A stretch of 64,000 nt of DNA. It comes from Methylobacterium sp. GTDB lineage: Bacteria; Pseudomonadota; Alphaproteobacteria; Rhizobiales; Beijerinckiaceae. Both the position numbers and the translations under genes were made by a program. Below are positions 27,629 to 36,004 of the stretch, piece by piece; the stretch's first letter is position 1; every line of letters starts with the position of its first letter. Where the stretch lies: contig JADCBP010000005.1 of assembly GCA_020253445.1 (NCBI GenBank), forward strand, positions 186,001 through 250,000, given 5' to 3'. The notes beneath the pieces were generated by a model, which was not told where the DNA came from, made no database searches, and saw only the letters and a program-made list of their open reading frames with translations.

Positions 27629-29099
27629 TCACGGGTCGATACGTTGAAATATCGGGCGCGGCGTAAAGCACGCGCGGAGAGGCGGGCATGGCCTGTAGCG
27701 GGACGGCCTGAAGCGGGACGGGCTGCTCGAGATCGGCCTTCACCTTCGCGGGCGGCGTGCCGCCCGTCGGCGGTTCATCGGGCGCGGTTGCGAGAATCGC
27801 AAGCTGGTCAAGCCCGTAGACGTCGTCGCGGAAATGCGTCACGCCATCGGGCGTCACGTAACCCGTGAGATAGGTCCAGATCACCGGCACGGGCTCCTTC
27901 AGTCGGATATCCTTGCGGGTCTCGGTCGCGAGGAGTTCGTCGACATCGCTGCGGTCCCACGGGCCACCGCCGGGGCCGGGCATCGGAGCAAGCAGCCAGG
28001 TTACGAAATCGCGCACGCCTTCGACGCGCACGCAACCGGAGGAATGGAAGCGATCGTCGCGCGCGAAAAGCCGCTTCGATGGCGTGTCATGCATGTAAAC
28101 CGCTTCGCGGTTTGGCATGTCGATGCGGATCTGCCCGAGTGAATTGCCCGAGCCGGGGTCCTGCCGCAGCGTGAAGGCCGCGGCGCGCTCGGTGCTCCAG
28201 TCGATGCGCGTCGGCTCGATCTGCGCCCCGCTCGCGCCGAAGATCCGAATTCTTGATTTAGCGAGATAGGATGGGTCATCCCGCATCTTCGGGATGATGT
28301 CCTTTCGGATGATCGAGACCGGCACCGTCCATGTCGGGTTGAAATTCACATTGGTGATGCGCGTCTCCAACTCGGGCGAGGGGCGATCCGCCTTGCCGAC
28401 CACAGCGATGTGCCGACGCTCCACCTGACCGGACGAGATCGCCTCCACCGAGGCCGAGGGGATGTTCACCACCACGTAACGCGGGCCAAAACTGAAATTG
28501 CGCGAGCGCAGTCGTCTTGCGCTCTCGTTCAGTTGCTGGAAGCGCTCATGCGCGCCGACATTCAGCGCCCTGAGTGTCAGCATTCCGACAATGCCGGTTT
28601 GCGCAAGCCCATGCCGGCCCTGGAAGTTCTTCACAGCCTGGGTCAGCGTGGGATCGAAATCCGAACCGCCGAGATCGGCGGCATCGAGATCACCCTCGCG
28701 GATCAGGCGCTGGCGCAGCAGGGCGATCGCTTCGCCCGTCTGGCCCGCCTTGTAGGTGCCGGCCGGCAACCGGGGCCAGCCGCCGCTCTCGGCAATCTGG
28801 CGATAGCGCTCGGCGGCATCCTGAATGGCATCCACCGCGCCGGGGAAAACGGTGGGGCGCGGATCATCCTTCGCCACCACGCGCATCAGCGGCATGGGCG
28901 GCGGCGCGGGCCTGGGCTTCGCCCTGGCGACGGGCCTGGACTTCTCGGCCAGAGGCTTCGGCGCCTCGGCGGCGTGAGGAGGCGAGGTTCTCTCGATCGC
29001 CTGCTGCGGGATGGGAGGAGCGGGCGGGGGTGGTGGCGCATTCTGCGCAAGCGCCACCGAAGTGAGGAAAGAGCCTGCAAAGAGAAGGGCCGCACGCAC
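27594..29099 (-). CDS. L,D-transpeptidase of the YcbB type
   Basis: Periplasmic enzyme that makes 3-3 peptidoglycan crosslinks or anchors proteins to peptidoglycan. The 501 residues start with a signal peptide (MRAALLFAGSFLTSVALA, cleavage before QNA), then a Pro-rich linker, a peptidoglycan-binding domain (about 115-180, FQGRHGLAQTGIVGMLTLRALN), and a YkuD catalytic domain with YMHDTPSK and HSSGCVRVE, whose Cys is the nucleophile. Translation must start at GTG 29099; no ATG is in frame, and GGAGTGG lies upstream. The 3' end overlaps the histidine kinase gene by 35 bases in opposite orientation. Confidence 0.9.
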   Translation of the reverse strand: MRAALLFAGSFLTSVALAQNAPPPPPAPPIPQQAIERTSPPHAAEAPKPLAEKSRPVARAKPRPAPPPMPLMRVVAKDDPRPTVFPGAVDAIQDAAERYRQIAESGGWPRLPAGTYKAGQTGEAIALLRQRLIREGDLDAADLGGSDFDPTLTQAVKNFQGRHGLAQTGIVGMLTLRALNVGAHERFQQLNESARRLRSRNFSFGPRYVVVNIPSASVEAISSGQVERRHIAVVGKADRPSPELETRITNVNFNPTWTVPVSIIRKDIIPKMRDDPSYLAKSRIRIFGASGAQIEPTRIDWSTERAAAFTLRQDPGSGNSLGQIRIDMPNREAVYMHDTPSKRLFARDDRFHSSGCVRVEGVRDFVTWLLAPMPGPGGGPWDRSDVDELLATETRKDIRLKEPVPVIWTYLTGYVTPDGVTHFRDDVYGLDQLAILATAPDEPPTGGTPPAKVKADLEQPVPLQAVPLQAMPASPRVLYAAPDISTYRPVITPPARASAGR

Positions 29100-29223
29100 G
29101 GTTGAACGCCACTCCGGACATTGGTTCCGGATAGGTTATCGCAACATGGTAAAGGAATTGCCGGGGCTTAACCCTGTCTTCCGCCAGCCTGAGCGAGACA
29201 GGATGGCCGGGCCAGAACCCGAA

Positions 29224-29895
29224 CTACCCCTCTACGACCACAATATGCAGAGCCCGTGGCCCATGCGCGCCGAGCAGGATCGTTTGCTCGATATCGCCCG
29301 AGCGCGAGGGGCCGGTGACGAAATTCACCGTGCGCGGCATCTCGCCCTTGCCCACCTTCTTGCGCAGGCGTGCCCAGACACTTTCGAGATCCGCCACGAG
29401 ATCGGAGGCGTTGAGCACCACGATGTGGTTGTCGGGCAGGAAATTCAGCGTCGTCGGGTTCTCGTGGCCCGAGAGGATCGCCAGCGTCCCGGTTTCCGCG
29501 ATGGCTGTCTCCGCATGGGTGATGCCGGAGAGATCGAGCCCGTTCGAGCGGCCGGTGGTGACATCCAGTGCGGTTTCCTTCCACGGCATGGCCGAGAGAC
29601 GCGGATCATCGCCCATGCGGAGAGCGGCGGGGAGATTGTTGTCGCGCAGATAGCGCGCGACCTCGCCCGGCACCTCTTTCGCGGATGGCACACGGGCGAC
29701 ACTCGCCTGCACGCCCTCGGCCTTCTCGATGAAGAGCGCGAGCTTGCCGGCGGCATCGAGTTGCGCGCGCGCCGGAACGACGCCCTTCGGCGCGCGGTCG
29801 AGCCGCTCCTCGACGATGGCCGTGCGGATGCGCTCGTCGCCCTTCACATGCAAAGAGCGGCGGATGGAGGCGAAAATCGTGTCGCGGGAGGTCAT
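29224..29895 (-). CDS. lutC: Lactate utilization protein C (LUD domain)
   Basis: Third subunit of the LutABC complex that oxidises L-lactate to pyruvate in the cytoplasm. The 223 residues form a single LUD domain: GLDLSGITHAETAIAETGTLAILSG and LPDNHIVVLNASDLV are its conserved blocks, and GPSRSGDIEQTILLGAHGPRALHIVV is the C-terminal signature. Its start overlaps the stop of a 62-aa gene by 4 bases, so it is translationally coupled to that gene and not directly to lutB as is usual. Confidence 0.92.
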   Translation of the reverse strand: MTSRDTIFASIRRSLHVKGDERIRTAIVEERLDRAPKGVVPARAQLDAAGKLALFIEKAEGVQASVARVPSAKEVPGEVARYLRDNNLPAALRMGDDPRLSAMPWKETALDVTTGRSNGLDLSGITHAETAIAETGTLAILSGHENPTTLNFLPDNHIVVLNASDLVADLESVWARLRKKVGKGEMPRTVNFVTGPSRSGDIEQTILLGAHGPRALHIVVVEG

Positions 29896-30080
29896 TCTAC
29901 CTCCGAGTGCGGCGACAACTCAATTTGAAGCAATTTCTCGTCTCGTTTTTTCAGGCGGTAAAATCGTATTTCGTTGCCGTCCTCATCTGGCCCAATCATG
30001 ATTTCACAATCTTCCGGATACATACGGAGTTCTCGAATAAAATCGCCAACTGTTGGCCGAATATACTCATCTTTCTTCAT
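29892..30080 (-). CDS. AT-rich 62-aa protein inserted between lutB and lutC
   Basis: An open frame of 62 codons starting MKKDEYIRPTVGDFIREL and ending IELSPHSEVE. A hand count gives about 43% GC, far below the roughly 65% of its neighbours. It overlaps lutB by 4 bases at its start and lutC by 4 bases at its end (ATGA in both cases), with GGAGG and GGGG just before the ATG. The layout TVGDFIRELxxYPEDCEI plus a C-terminal FYRLKKRDEKLLQIEL resembles small proteins I recall from phages and accessory islands. No enzyme motif. Function unknown; the coupling argues that it is translated. Confidence 0.8.
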   Translation of the reverse strand: MKKDEYIRPTVGDFIRELRMYPEDCEIMIGPDEDGNEIRFYRLKKRDEKLLQIELSPHSEVE

Positions 30081-31501
30081 TTCCCCGCCCTCCGTTTCCA
30101 TTGTGCCTGGAAGGTTTCGCCTTCCGGCACGGCGAAATCGCGGTACTTGGTCCAGGCGCCGAGGCCGGGCAGGCTCTGGAAGCGCCCCTTCTTGCGGCCC
30201 ATCAGGTTCATGGCCTTGGCCGCGACGCGCGTGGAGAGGTTGTAGAGCCACGGTTTTTTCGCGAAGAACGCCCAGAAGCCGAGACCATAGCGCGCGACGG
30301 CCGGGTTGAGGTTGCGCTCGAATTCGCGTTCGCGCCAGTGGCGCATCATCTTCGGCAGCGGGATCTTCATGGGGCACACGCTCTCGCAGCGCCCGCAGAA
30401 GGTGGAGGCGTTGGGCAGGTGCCCGGCCTTGTCCACCCCGATCAGCGAGGGGGTCAACACCGAGCCCATCGGGCCGGGATAGATCCAGCCATAGGCGTGC
30501 CCGCCGATCTGGTGATAGACGGGACAGTGGTTCATGCAGGCCGCGCAGCGGATGCAGCGCAGCATGTCCTGGAACTCCGTGCCCAGCATGGCCGAGCGGC
30601 CATTATCGAGCAGGACGACGTGATATTCCTCCGGGCCATCGACATCGGTGGCGCGGCGCGGGCCGGTGGAGAAGGTCGTATAGACGCTCATCTCCTGCCC
30701 GGTGGCGGAGCGCGCGAGCACGCGCAGGATCTGGCTCACATCTTCAAGCGTCGGCACCAGCTTCTCGATGGAAGCGATGACGATATGCACGCGCGGCAGG
30801 ATCTGCGTGAGATCGCCATTGCCTTCGTTCGTCACGATGACCGAGGAACCGGTTTCCGCGATGAGGAAATTCGCGCCGGTAATGCCGACATCCGCCGCGA
30901 GGAACTTTTCGCGCAGCATGGTGCGTGCCTCGGTGAGGAGCGAGCGCTTCTCGGTGAGGTCGCGGTTCGGATCAAGCTGCGTATGGACGCGGCGGAAATC
31001 CTTCTCGATCTGGTCCTTCGTGAGATGGACCGCCGGCGCGATGATGTGGCTCGGCGTCTCGCCGCGCAGCTGGATGATGTATTCGCCGAGATCGGTCTCG
31101 ACCGGCACGATGCCCGCAGCTTCGAGATGGGCATTGAGCCCGATCTCCTCGGAGATCATCGACTTGCCCTTGGTCACGGTGCGAGCGCCGACCTTGCGGC
31201 AGATATCCAGCACGATGCTGCGCGCCTCGGCGGAATCGATCGCGAAATGAACGTGGCCGCCGCTGTCCTTCACCTTGGCTTCGTAACGCTCGAGGTAGAG
31301 GTCGAGATGGGCGAGCGTGTGGTTCTTGATCTCTCTCGCGCTCTCGCGCAGGGCCTCGAATTCCGGCAGGGCGTCGACCGCCTTCACGCGCTTGTCGATG
31401 AAGTTCTGCCGCACATTCTTCAGCGCGCGCGGCACCGAGCCATCGGCGATGGCCTTGCTCGCATTGTCCTTGAAGCTGTGGGAGGTGGGATGCACGCTCA
31501 T
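30077..31501 (-). CDS. lutB: Lactate utilization iron-sulfur protein LutB
   Basis: Iron-sulfur subunit of the LutABC L-lactate oxidation complex. 474 aa from MSVHPTSHSF. An N-terminal LUD domain (ARTVTKGKSMISEEIGLNAHLE, TGANFLIAETGSSVIVTNEGN) is followed by a ferredoxin-like domain with two [4Fe-4S] motifs, CIRCAACMNHCPVY and CGRCESVCPMKIP, and the C-terminal LutB region. It overlaps lutA by 4 bases. Operon order on the minus strand is lutA - lutB - 62-aa gene - lutC; no lactate permease is adjacent. Confidence 0.94.
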   Translation of the reverse strand: MSVHPTSHSFKDNASKAIADGSVPRALKNVRQNFIDKRVKAVDALPEFEALRESAREIKNHTLAHLDLYLERYEAKVKDSGGHVHFAIDSAEARSIVLDICRKVGARTVTKGKSMISEEIGLNAHLEAAGIVPVETDLGEYIIQLRGETPSHIIAPAVHLTKDQIEKDFRRVHTQLDPNRDLTEKRSLLTEARTMLREKFLAADVGITGANFLIAETGSSVIVTNEGNGDLTQILPRVHIVIASIEKLVPTLEDVSQILRVLARSATGQEMSVYTTFSTGPRRATDVDGPEEYHVVLLDNGRSAMLGTEFQDMLRCIRCAACMNHCPVYHQIGGHAYGWIYPGPMGSVLTPSLIGVDKAGHLPNASTFCGRCESVCPMKIPLPKMMRHWREREFERNLNPAVARYGLGFWAFFAKKPWLYNLSTRVAAKAMNLMGRKKGRFQSLPGLGAWTKYRDFAVPEGETFQAQWKRRAGK

Positions 31502-32295
31502 GAGGAGGCTCCCGTTTTGCCAATGGACGGCCGGTCGGTCATGTCGGCCAGCACTTCCGCCACATGCCGCACCTCGACCTCCGAGCCCATGCGCGAGAGC
31601 TTGCCCGCGATGTTGAGCAGGCAGCCGAGATCGCCGGCCAGCAGGGTCTTCGCACCCGTGGCATTCACGCTGGTCGCCTTTTCGGTGACGATCTGATCGG
31701 AAATCGGGCCATATTTCACGGCGAAGGTGCCGCCGAACCCGCAGCACACTTCCGCATCCCTGAGTTCCACCAGTTCAAGCCCCTCCACGGAGCCGAGAAG
31801 CTGTCGCGGCTGGCGCTTGATTCCCAGTTCGCGCAAGCCCGAGCAGCTGTCGTGATAGGTGCAGGAGCCGGAATGCTTCGCCTCGACCGCCATCACGCCC
31901 AGAACATCCGTGAGGAAGGAGACCAGCTCATGGGTCTTGCCGGCCAGATTCTGCGCGCGGATCGAGAGACCCGGATCATCCTCGAAGAGTTCGGGGTAAT
32001 GCTTCGCGATCATGCCGCCGCAGGAGCCCGAAGGCACGACCACGTAATCGTAGCCCTCGAAGGCCTCGATCATCTGCAAGGCAAGATCGCGTGCCGTGCG
32101 CCGGTCGCCCGAATTGAAGGCCGGCTGGCCGCAGCAGGTCTGCGATGGAACTTCCACCGCACAACCGGCCTTTTCCAAGAGCTTCGCGGCGGCGAAACCC
32201 ACGGAGGGGCGCACGAGATCGACGAGACAGGTGGCAAAAAGCGCAACTCTTGGCCGGCTGGCCGGTTTGGGCATCCCCATGGATCGATCCGACAC
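31498..32295 (-). CDS. lutA: Lactate utilization protein LutA (CCG domains)
   Basis: Heterodisulfide-reductase-like subunit of the lactate oxidation complex. Two cysteine-rich CCG domains: CCGQPAFNSGD with the upstream ATCLVDLVRP, and HDSCSGLREL with CCGFGGTFAVKY. 265 codons from GTG 32295; ATG at 32280 or 32274 (MGMPKPASRP) are equally plausible starts, and no strong ribosome binding site decides. First gene of the lut operon; the promoter must lie in the 176 bases shared with the divergent phosphopantetheinyl transferase gene, where I see no clear operator. Confidence 0.92.
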   Translation of the reverse strand: MSDRSMGMPKPASRPRVALFATCLVDLVRPSVGFAAAKLLEKAGCAVEVPSQTCCGQPAFNSGDRRTARDLALQMIEAFEGYDYVVVPSGSCGGMIAKHYPELFEDDPGLSIRAQNLAGKTHELVSFLTDVLGVMAVEAKHSGSCTYHDSCSGLRELGIKRQPRQLLGSVEGLELVELRDAEVCCGFGGTFAVKYGPISDQIVTEKATSVNATGAKTLLAGDLGCLLNIAGKLSRMGSEVEVRHVAEVLADMTDRPSIGKTGASS

Positions 32296-32471
32296 TCACC
32301 ATCCGGGCGCCAGCGCCCGTCTCCCTTTGGTGTAACGGCCCGTTTTCCCTGGCAGGATCGGTCCGTTCTCCCTTGTATTTAGGCTTCCGGCACCACTGGC
32401 GGCAAGCGCATAAAAGGTGCATCCTGCCAGAAGGCTCTGCTTGGCGCGCATGGAGGGGATCTCAGACCAGC

Positions 32472-33299
32472 ATGTCCGCCTTGCTGCCGAAGCTCCCGCA
32501 TGATGCCCTTCGCCATGGCGAGGCCGAGCCGCCGGCTGGCCTCGGCACGCCGCTGGCCGATCTCGGACAAAGGCTGCAAAATACGGGATTCATATGGTTT
32601 TTTGCCGATCTCACGCATCTCCCTCCGGCGCTCTGCCCGGCCATGCCGGAGGAGAAAGAACAGGCGCAAACGCTCCCGGCGGGCCTGGCACGCGACGGCT
32701 GGCTCGCCCGGCGACGGCTGGCGCGGCAGGTGGTCGCAGAGGCGCGCGGGGTGAACCCGGCCGATGTGGGCGTGGCGACAGATGTTCGGGGGCGCCCGGT
32801 TCTGGAGCGCGCCGGCCTCGGATTTCACGTCTCCTTTGCGGCCCGCGAGGCTCTGGCGCTGATCGGCATCGCCGATCGGCCGATCGGCATCGATCTCGAA
32901 ATCGAAGTGCCGGACCTCGTCATTCCATTGAATGTCCTGCGGGAAGACGAGCGCGCCTGGCTCGCCGCGCAACCCGAGGCGTTGCGCGCTTGCGGCTTCC
33001 TGCGAATCTGGACGGCCAAGGAAGCGATCGTGAAGGCGGTTGGGCAAGGTTTTCGCCTCGCGCCCGAGCAGATCATTCTTCCCGCACTTTCCGGCGGAGA
33101 TGTGGATATCCGCAATTTGGCCAATTCAGGCGAAGAGATGGCGGATTATCCCGGGCAGTCCCGGCTGTCGATCTTGACGCGCGAGGCGCTTCGCGTGTTT
33201 GTCTCGCGACCGGACGGGCATAAGAGTGGGGAAACGCGGGGCGTGATTGTCGCAGTGGCACGGTCCACCGCGCCCGGATTGGCCGACCCGCCAGGCTGA
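32472..33299 (+). CDS. 4'-phosphopantetheinyl transferase superfamily protein
   Basis: Transfers phosphopantetheine from CoA to a carrier protein, making it active. The Sfp-type signature is present: FHVSFAAREALALIG, PIGIDLEIEV (magnesium ligands Asp and Glu) and WTAKEAIVKAVGQGF (W-x-KEA-x-K). The start MSALLPKLPHDALRHG gives 275 aa, somewhat long for the family. No polyketide, peptide or fatty-acid synthase gene is near, so the acceptor is unknown. The tail after residue 200 is divergent. Confidence 0.85.
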   Translation: MSALLPKLPHDALRHGEAEPPAGLGTPLADLGQRLQNTGFIWFFADLTHLPPALCPAMPEEKEQAQTLPAGLARDGWLARRRLARQVVAEARGVNPADVGVATDVRGRPVLERAGLGFHVSFAAREALALIGIADRPIGIDLEIEVPDLVIPLNVLREDERAWLAAQPEALRACGFLRIWTAKEAIVKAVGQGFRLAPEQIILPALSGGDVDIRNLANSGEEMADYPGQSRLSILTREALRVFVSRPDGHKSGETRGVIVAVARSTAPGLADPPG

Positions 33300-33314
33300 C
33301 AAGGACAAGAAACC

Positions 33315-34061
33315 ATGGAATGGATCACGCCTTATCTGGCGCCGCTGTTCAAGATCATCTGGATCGATCTCCTGCTCTCGGGTGACAATGCGGTCGTGAT
33401 CGCGCTGGCCTGCCGCGCGCTTCCGCCGGAACAGCGCCGCATGGGCATGATCCTCGGTGCCGGCGCCGCGATCGGCCTGCGAATCATCTTCGCGGTCTTC
33501 ATCACCTACCTGCTCAACGTGCCCTTCCTGAAGGTGGTGGGCGGCCTTCTGCTGCTGTGGATCGGCGTGAAACTGGCCGTGGGCGAGGATGAGGACGCGC
33601 ATAGCGTTGAATCGAGCGATAATCTCTGGCGCGCCGTGCGCACGATCGCGATTGCCGATGCCGTGATGAGCCTCGACAATGTTCTCGCCATCGCGGCGGC
33701 GGCGGGCGGCAATATCTGGCTCTTCGTCTTCGGCCTTCTGCTGTCGATCCCGTTGATCATCTTCGGCTCGCAGCTTCTCTCGACCCTGATCGACCGCTTC
33801 CCCGTCATCGTCTGGGGCGGCGCGGCGCTGCTCGGCTGGATCGCCGGCGAGATGCTGGTGACGGACCCGATCGTGATGGATTGGATCAAGGCCCTGAACC
33901 CCGCTTACCTGACGAATGTGCAGGAATCGGACGGCCATGGCGGGATGGTGTCGAAGATCATGCCGATCGCGGTCATCTTCTACGGCGCGGCCGTGGTGGG
34001 AGCGGCGGCGGTGCTGGGCATCGGCCACATGGTGAAAGGCCGGAAAACCGAAGCGGCCTGA
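33315..34061 (+). CDS. TerC-family integral membrane protein (YjbE-like)
   Basis: Multi-pass membrane protein of the TerC family, members of which export Mn2+ or feed metal to exported enzymes. Conserved acidic membrane motifs are LLLSGDNAVVIALA near the N-terminus and ADAVMSLDNVLAIAAA in the middle; both carry the family's DN pair. 248 aa with about seven hydrophobic helices. AAGGA precedes the ATG. It follows the phosphopantetheinyl transferase gene by 15 bases and may share its transcript. A yybP-ykoY riboswitch, common before TerC genes, is not possible in so short a gap. Confidence 0.88.
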   Translation: MEWITPYLAPLFKIIWIDLLLSGDNAVVIALACRALPPEQRRMGMILGAGAAIGLRIIFAVFITYLLNVPFLKVVGGLLLLWIGVKLAVGEDEDAHSVESSDNLWRAVRTIAIADAVMSLDNVLAIAAAAGGNIWLFVFGLLLSIPLIIFGSQLLSTLIDRFPVIVWGGAALLGWIAGEMLVTDPIVMDWIKALNPAYLTNVQESDGHGGMVSKIMPIAVIFYGAAVVGAAAVLGIGHMVKGRKTEAA

Positions 34062-34090
34062 TCCGGCCGGCCATCGCTGCCAGATCATCG

Positions 34091-34120
34091 ACCCGGGCTT
34101 CGGCCCGGGTGTTCTTGTTT
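34091..34120 (+). terminator. Intrinsic terminator after the TerC gene
   Basis: ACCCGGGC-TTCG-GCCCGGGT, an 8-bp stem with a stable TTCG tetraloop, followed by GTTCTTGTTT. It lies 30 bases after the stop. Confidence 0.8.
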
Positions 34121-34211
34121 GCCGATTCGCAACCGGGGACGAGGCGCAGGCATGTGCGCCCGGAGCGGGCTCAGCCGGAAAAGTTTGGGGTGATGACGTG
34201 GCTTTTGGGAA

Positions 34212-34288
34212 TGGTACAGTCGGGTGGACTTGAACCACCGACCTTCGGAGCCACAATCCGACGCTCTAACCAACTGAGCTACGACTGC
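34212..34288 (-). tRNA. tRNA-His (anticodon GTG)
   Basis: Full cloverleaf of 77 bases including encoded CCA. Acceptor GCAGTCG pairs with CGACTGT, closing with a G-U pair. The D-arm is GCTC/GAGC, anticodon stem TCGGA/TCCGA with loop TTGTGGC and anticodon GTG, T-arm GGTGG-TTCAAGT-CCACC. The discriminator base is A73 and the base before G1 is T, so the usual G-1:C73 identity pair is absent, as known for a large group of alphaproteobacteria. Confidence 0.95.
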
Positions 34289-34349
34289 ATCCGGCGAGAG
34301 CCCTAGAGGCAAAACGCGACGATTTCAAGCATCTCTCGCGCATGAGATG

Positions 34350-34385
34350 AAAAAGCCGGCACGCGGATTTGCCACGCGCCGGCTC
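34350..34385 (-). terminator. Intrinsic terminator after the second phasin gene
   Basis: On the minus strand AGCCGGCGCGTGG pairs with CCGCGTGCCGGCT around a short loop (one bulge), followed directly by TTTTT. It begins 20 bases after the phasin stop codon. Confidence 0.85.
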
Positions 34386-34405
34386 TGAAATGGCCTCTCG
34401 GCGCC

Positions 34406-35233
34406 TTAGCGGCGGAGCAGCAGGTTCAGCGAGGCACGCAGCGGTGCCGTCACGTCGTTGGCGACCTTGCCGGCCAGCGCAGCCACGTCCTTGCTGCGGC
34501 TCTGCGCCATCTCGATCTGAGCGACGAGGAAGCTTTGCTGCGCCGTGAGGAGTTCGGGCAGTGACTTGGTCGCGGCCAGCGTCTTTGCATGGTCGAGATG
34601 CGCCTGGGTCTGCGCCTTGGCGATCTCGAACAGTTTGAATCCCAGCGCGCGGGAGCCTTCCTGCGCAGCCTTCATGCTGTCTTCAAGCTGGCTCGTCGCC
34701 GTCTCGGCCATGGTTTTCACTTCGGCATACTGGCCGCGGAACACCGTGATCGCCTTCTCGGTGCTGGCGCGAACATTCTCCTGAAGCACGGTGACGGGCT
34801 TGAGAACATCCATCGGCTTGGCCGGAGCGGCAGCAATGGGCACACGTTTTTCGTTCTTGAGCGAGGAGGCGGGCTTGGGTGAGGAGGAGGGCTTGGGCGA
34901 GGAGTCCTCTGCCTTCGGCTGGGTCGGGGTCGCAGCCTTTGGTGCTTCGATCTTGGGCGCTTCAACCTTTGGCGCTTCAACGGCCGAAGCGGGCCTGGTG
35001 ACGACTGGCGCGAATTTCAACTGCGCCACCTTTGCTTCCGGGCTCCTGGCCGCACCCGGCTTCATTTCGACAGGCTTGCTCTCCACAGGCCTTGCCTCGA
35101 GCTTGGCTTCCAACGGCTTTGCAACAGCGGGAGCGACGGGTGCTGCCACCTGGGCCGGCACGGGCGGGAGGGGTGCGGGGGCGGGCGCCGCCGACTTGGA
35201 ACCGCCAACGGGCGGCTTCTTGGAACTGGCCAT
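34406..35233 (-). CDS. Phasin-domain protein with long Ala/Pro/Lys-rich N-terminus
   Basis: 275 aa from MASSKKPPVG, with GAGGAG 10 bases before the ATG. Residues 1 to about 140 are disordered and rich in Ala, Pro, Lys and Glu, with repeated EAPKVEAPKIEAPK and SSPKPSSSPKPAS segments. The C-terminal part is a helical phasin domain (VRASTEKAITVFRGQYAEVKTMAETATSQLEDSMKAAQEGSRALGF). Likely a granule-associated or DNA-associated phasin, as basic Ala/Pro/Lys tails in PhaF-like proteins bind DNA (inference). It is unrelated in its N-terminus to the phasin at 23.9 kb. Confidence 0.82.
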   Translation of the reverse strand: MASSKKPPVGGSKSAAPAPAPLPPVPAQVAAPVAPAVAKPLEAKLEARPVESKPVEMKPGAARSPEAKVAQLKFAPVVTRPASAVEAPKVEAPKIEAPKAATPTQPKAEDSSPKPSSSPKPASSLKNEKRVPIAAAPAKPMDVLKPVTVLQENVRASTEKAITVFRGQYAEVKTMAETATSQLEDSMKAAQEGSRALGFKLFEIAKAQTQAHLDHAKTLAATKSLPELLTAQQSFLVAQIEMAQSRSKDVAALAGKVANDVTAPLRASLNLLLRR

Positions 35234-35425
35234 GGTCTCTCTCCTCGGGTGAGGGCCCAACCGGGCTCAAAACGACAATCGATGATGGAAAATTTAACAC
35301 CTTCCATTGTGCGGCGCAACAATTATTGTGCGATGCAGCATAATCAATCCTCGACAAGGCGGAATGTTCCTGCGAGCACGCTTGACCGCCCCCCTCCCCT
35401 ATGGCAAGGGCTCGCTTCTGGCGTC

Positions 35426-35500
<75 letters not shown>

Positions 35501-36004
35501 TCCAACCTCTGATTTTCTGGGCTTTCTGGTCTCCACCAGCCCGAAATCGCGCAATCTCGCGCCGAATGACGCGGGAAAATGACGGCTGCTCGAACTTCTG
35601 GTCGGAAGGTCCGTGGTGATCAGGCGCGACACGACGGATGGGGGCATCACCGTCAAGCCCGGCCTTGCTGATGGTTGGTGGTCAACCGTCACTGTTCGCC
35701 TCATTGCGCCCGTCGTTTCCAAGCAGTTCTAGAGTGAAGGGAATGAAAACTGCTCGAATCCTTGCCATGGATCGCATTTGAACCCGTTTCTGATCTGCCT
35801 CTGTCTGTGGATCTTCGGGTCTTTTCTGCCATGGTGTGGGACCGGATTCGGGCCGTATCGGCAAATCCACTGCCGCCACAGGCGTTTCTTCAGCTGGCGC
35901 AGGAGTAACACTCTTGGGAACATGTTGAATTCGAGCGTTGAAAACGGAGGGTCTCGGCCTTAATTCCCGCTCCACGTCACTCCGTTCGAAGGAGGAGGAA
36001 AGCC
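35501..36004. other. Gene-poor 504-base stretch after tRNA-Thr
   Basis: No recognisable gene. Short open frames exist on both strands, such as a minus-strand frame at 35682-35975 starting with GTG and a plus-strand stop-free run ending at TAG near 35731 with the protein-like string TVKPGLADGWWSTVTVRL, but none has a credible start and ribosome binding site. This may be decayed coding sequence beside a tRNA, a usual integration spot. I see no att-like repeat of the tRNA 3' end. Confidence 0.4.

Noticed and set aside
33300-33314. yybP-ykoY manganese riboswitch before the TerC gene
   Set aside because: Only 15 bases separate it from the upstream gene, too little for the aptamer, and no matching motif is seen inside that gene's 3' end.
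35682-35975. Minus-strand frame of 97 codons starting with GTG after tRNA-Thr
   Set aside because: No good ribosome binding site and no recognised motif; kept only as part of the gene-poor region.
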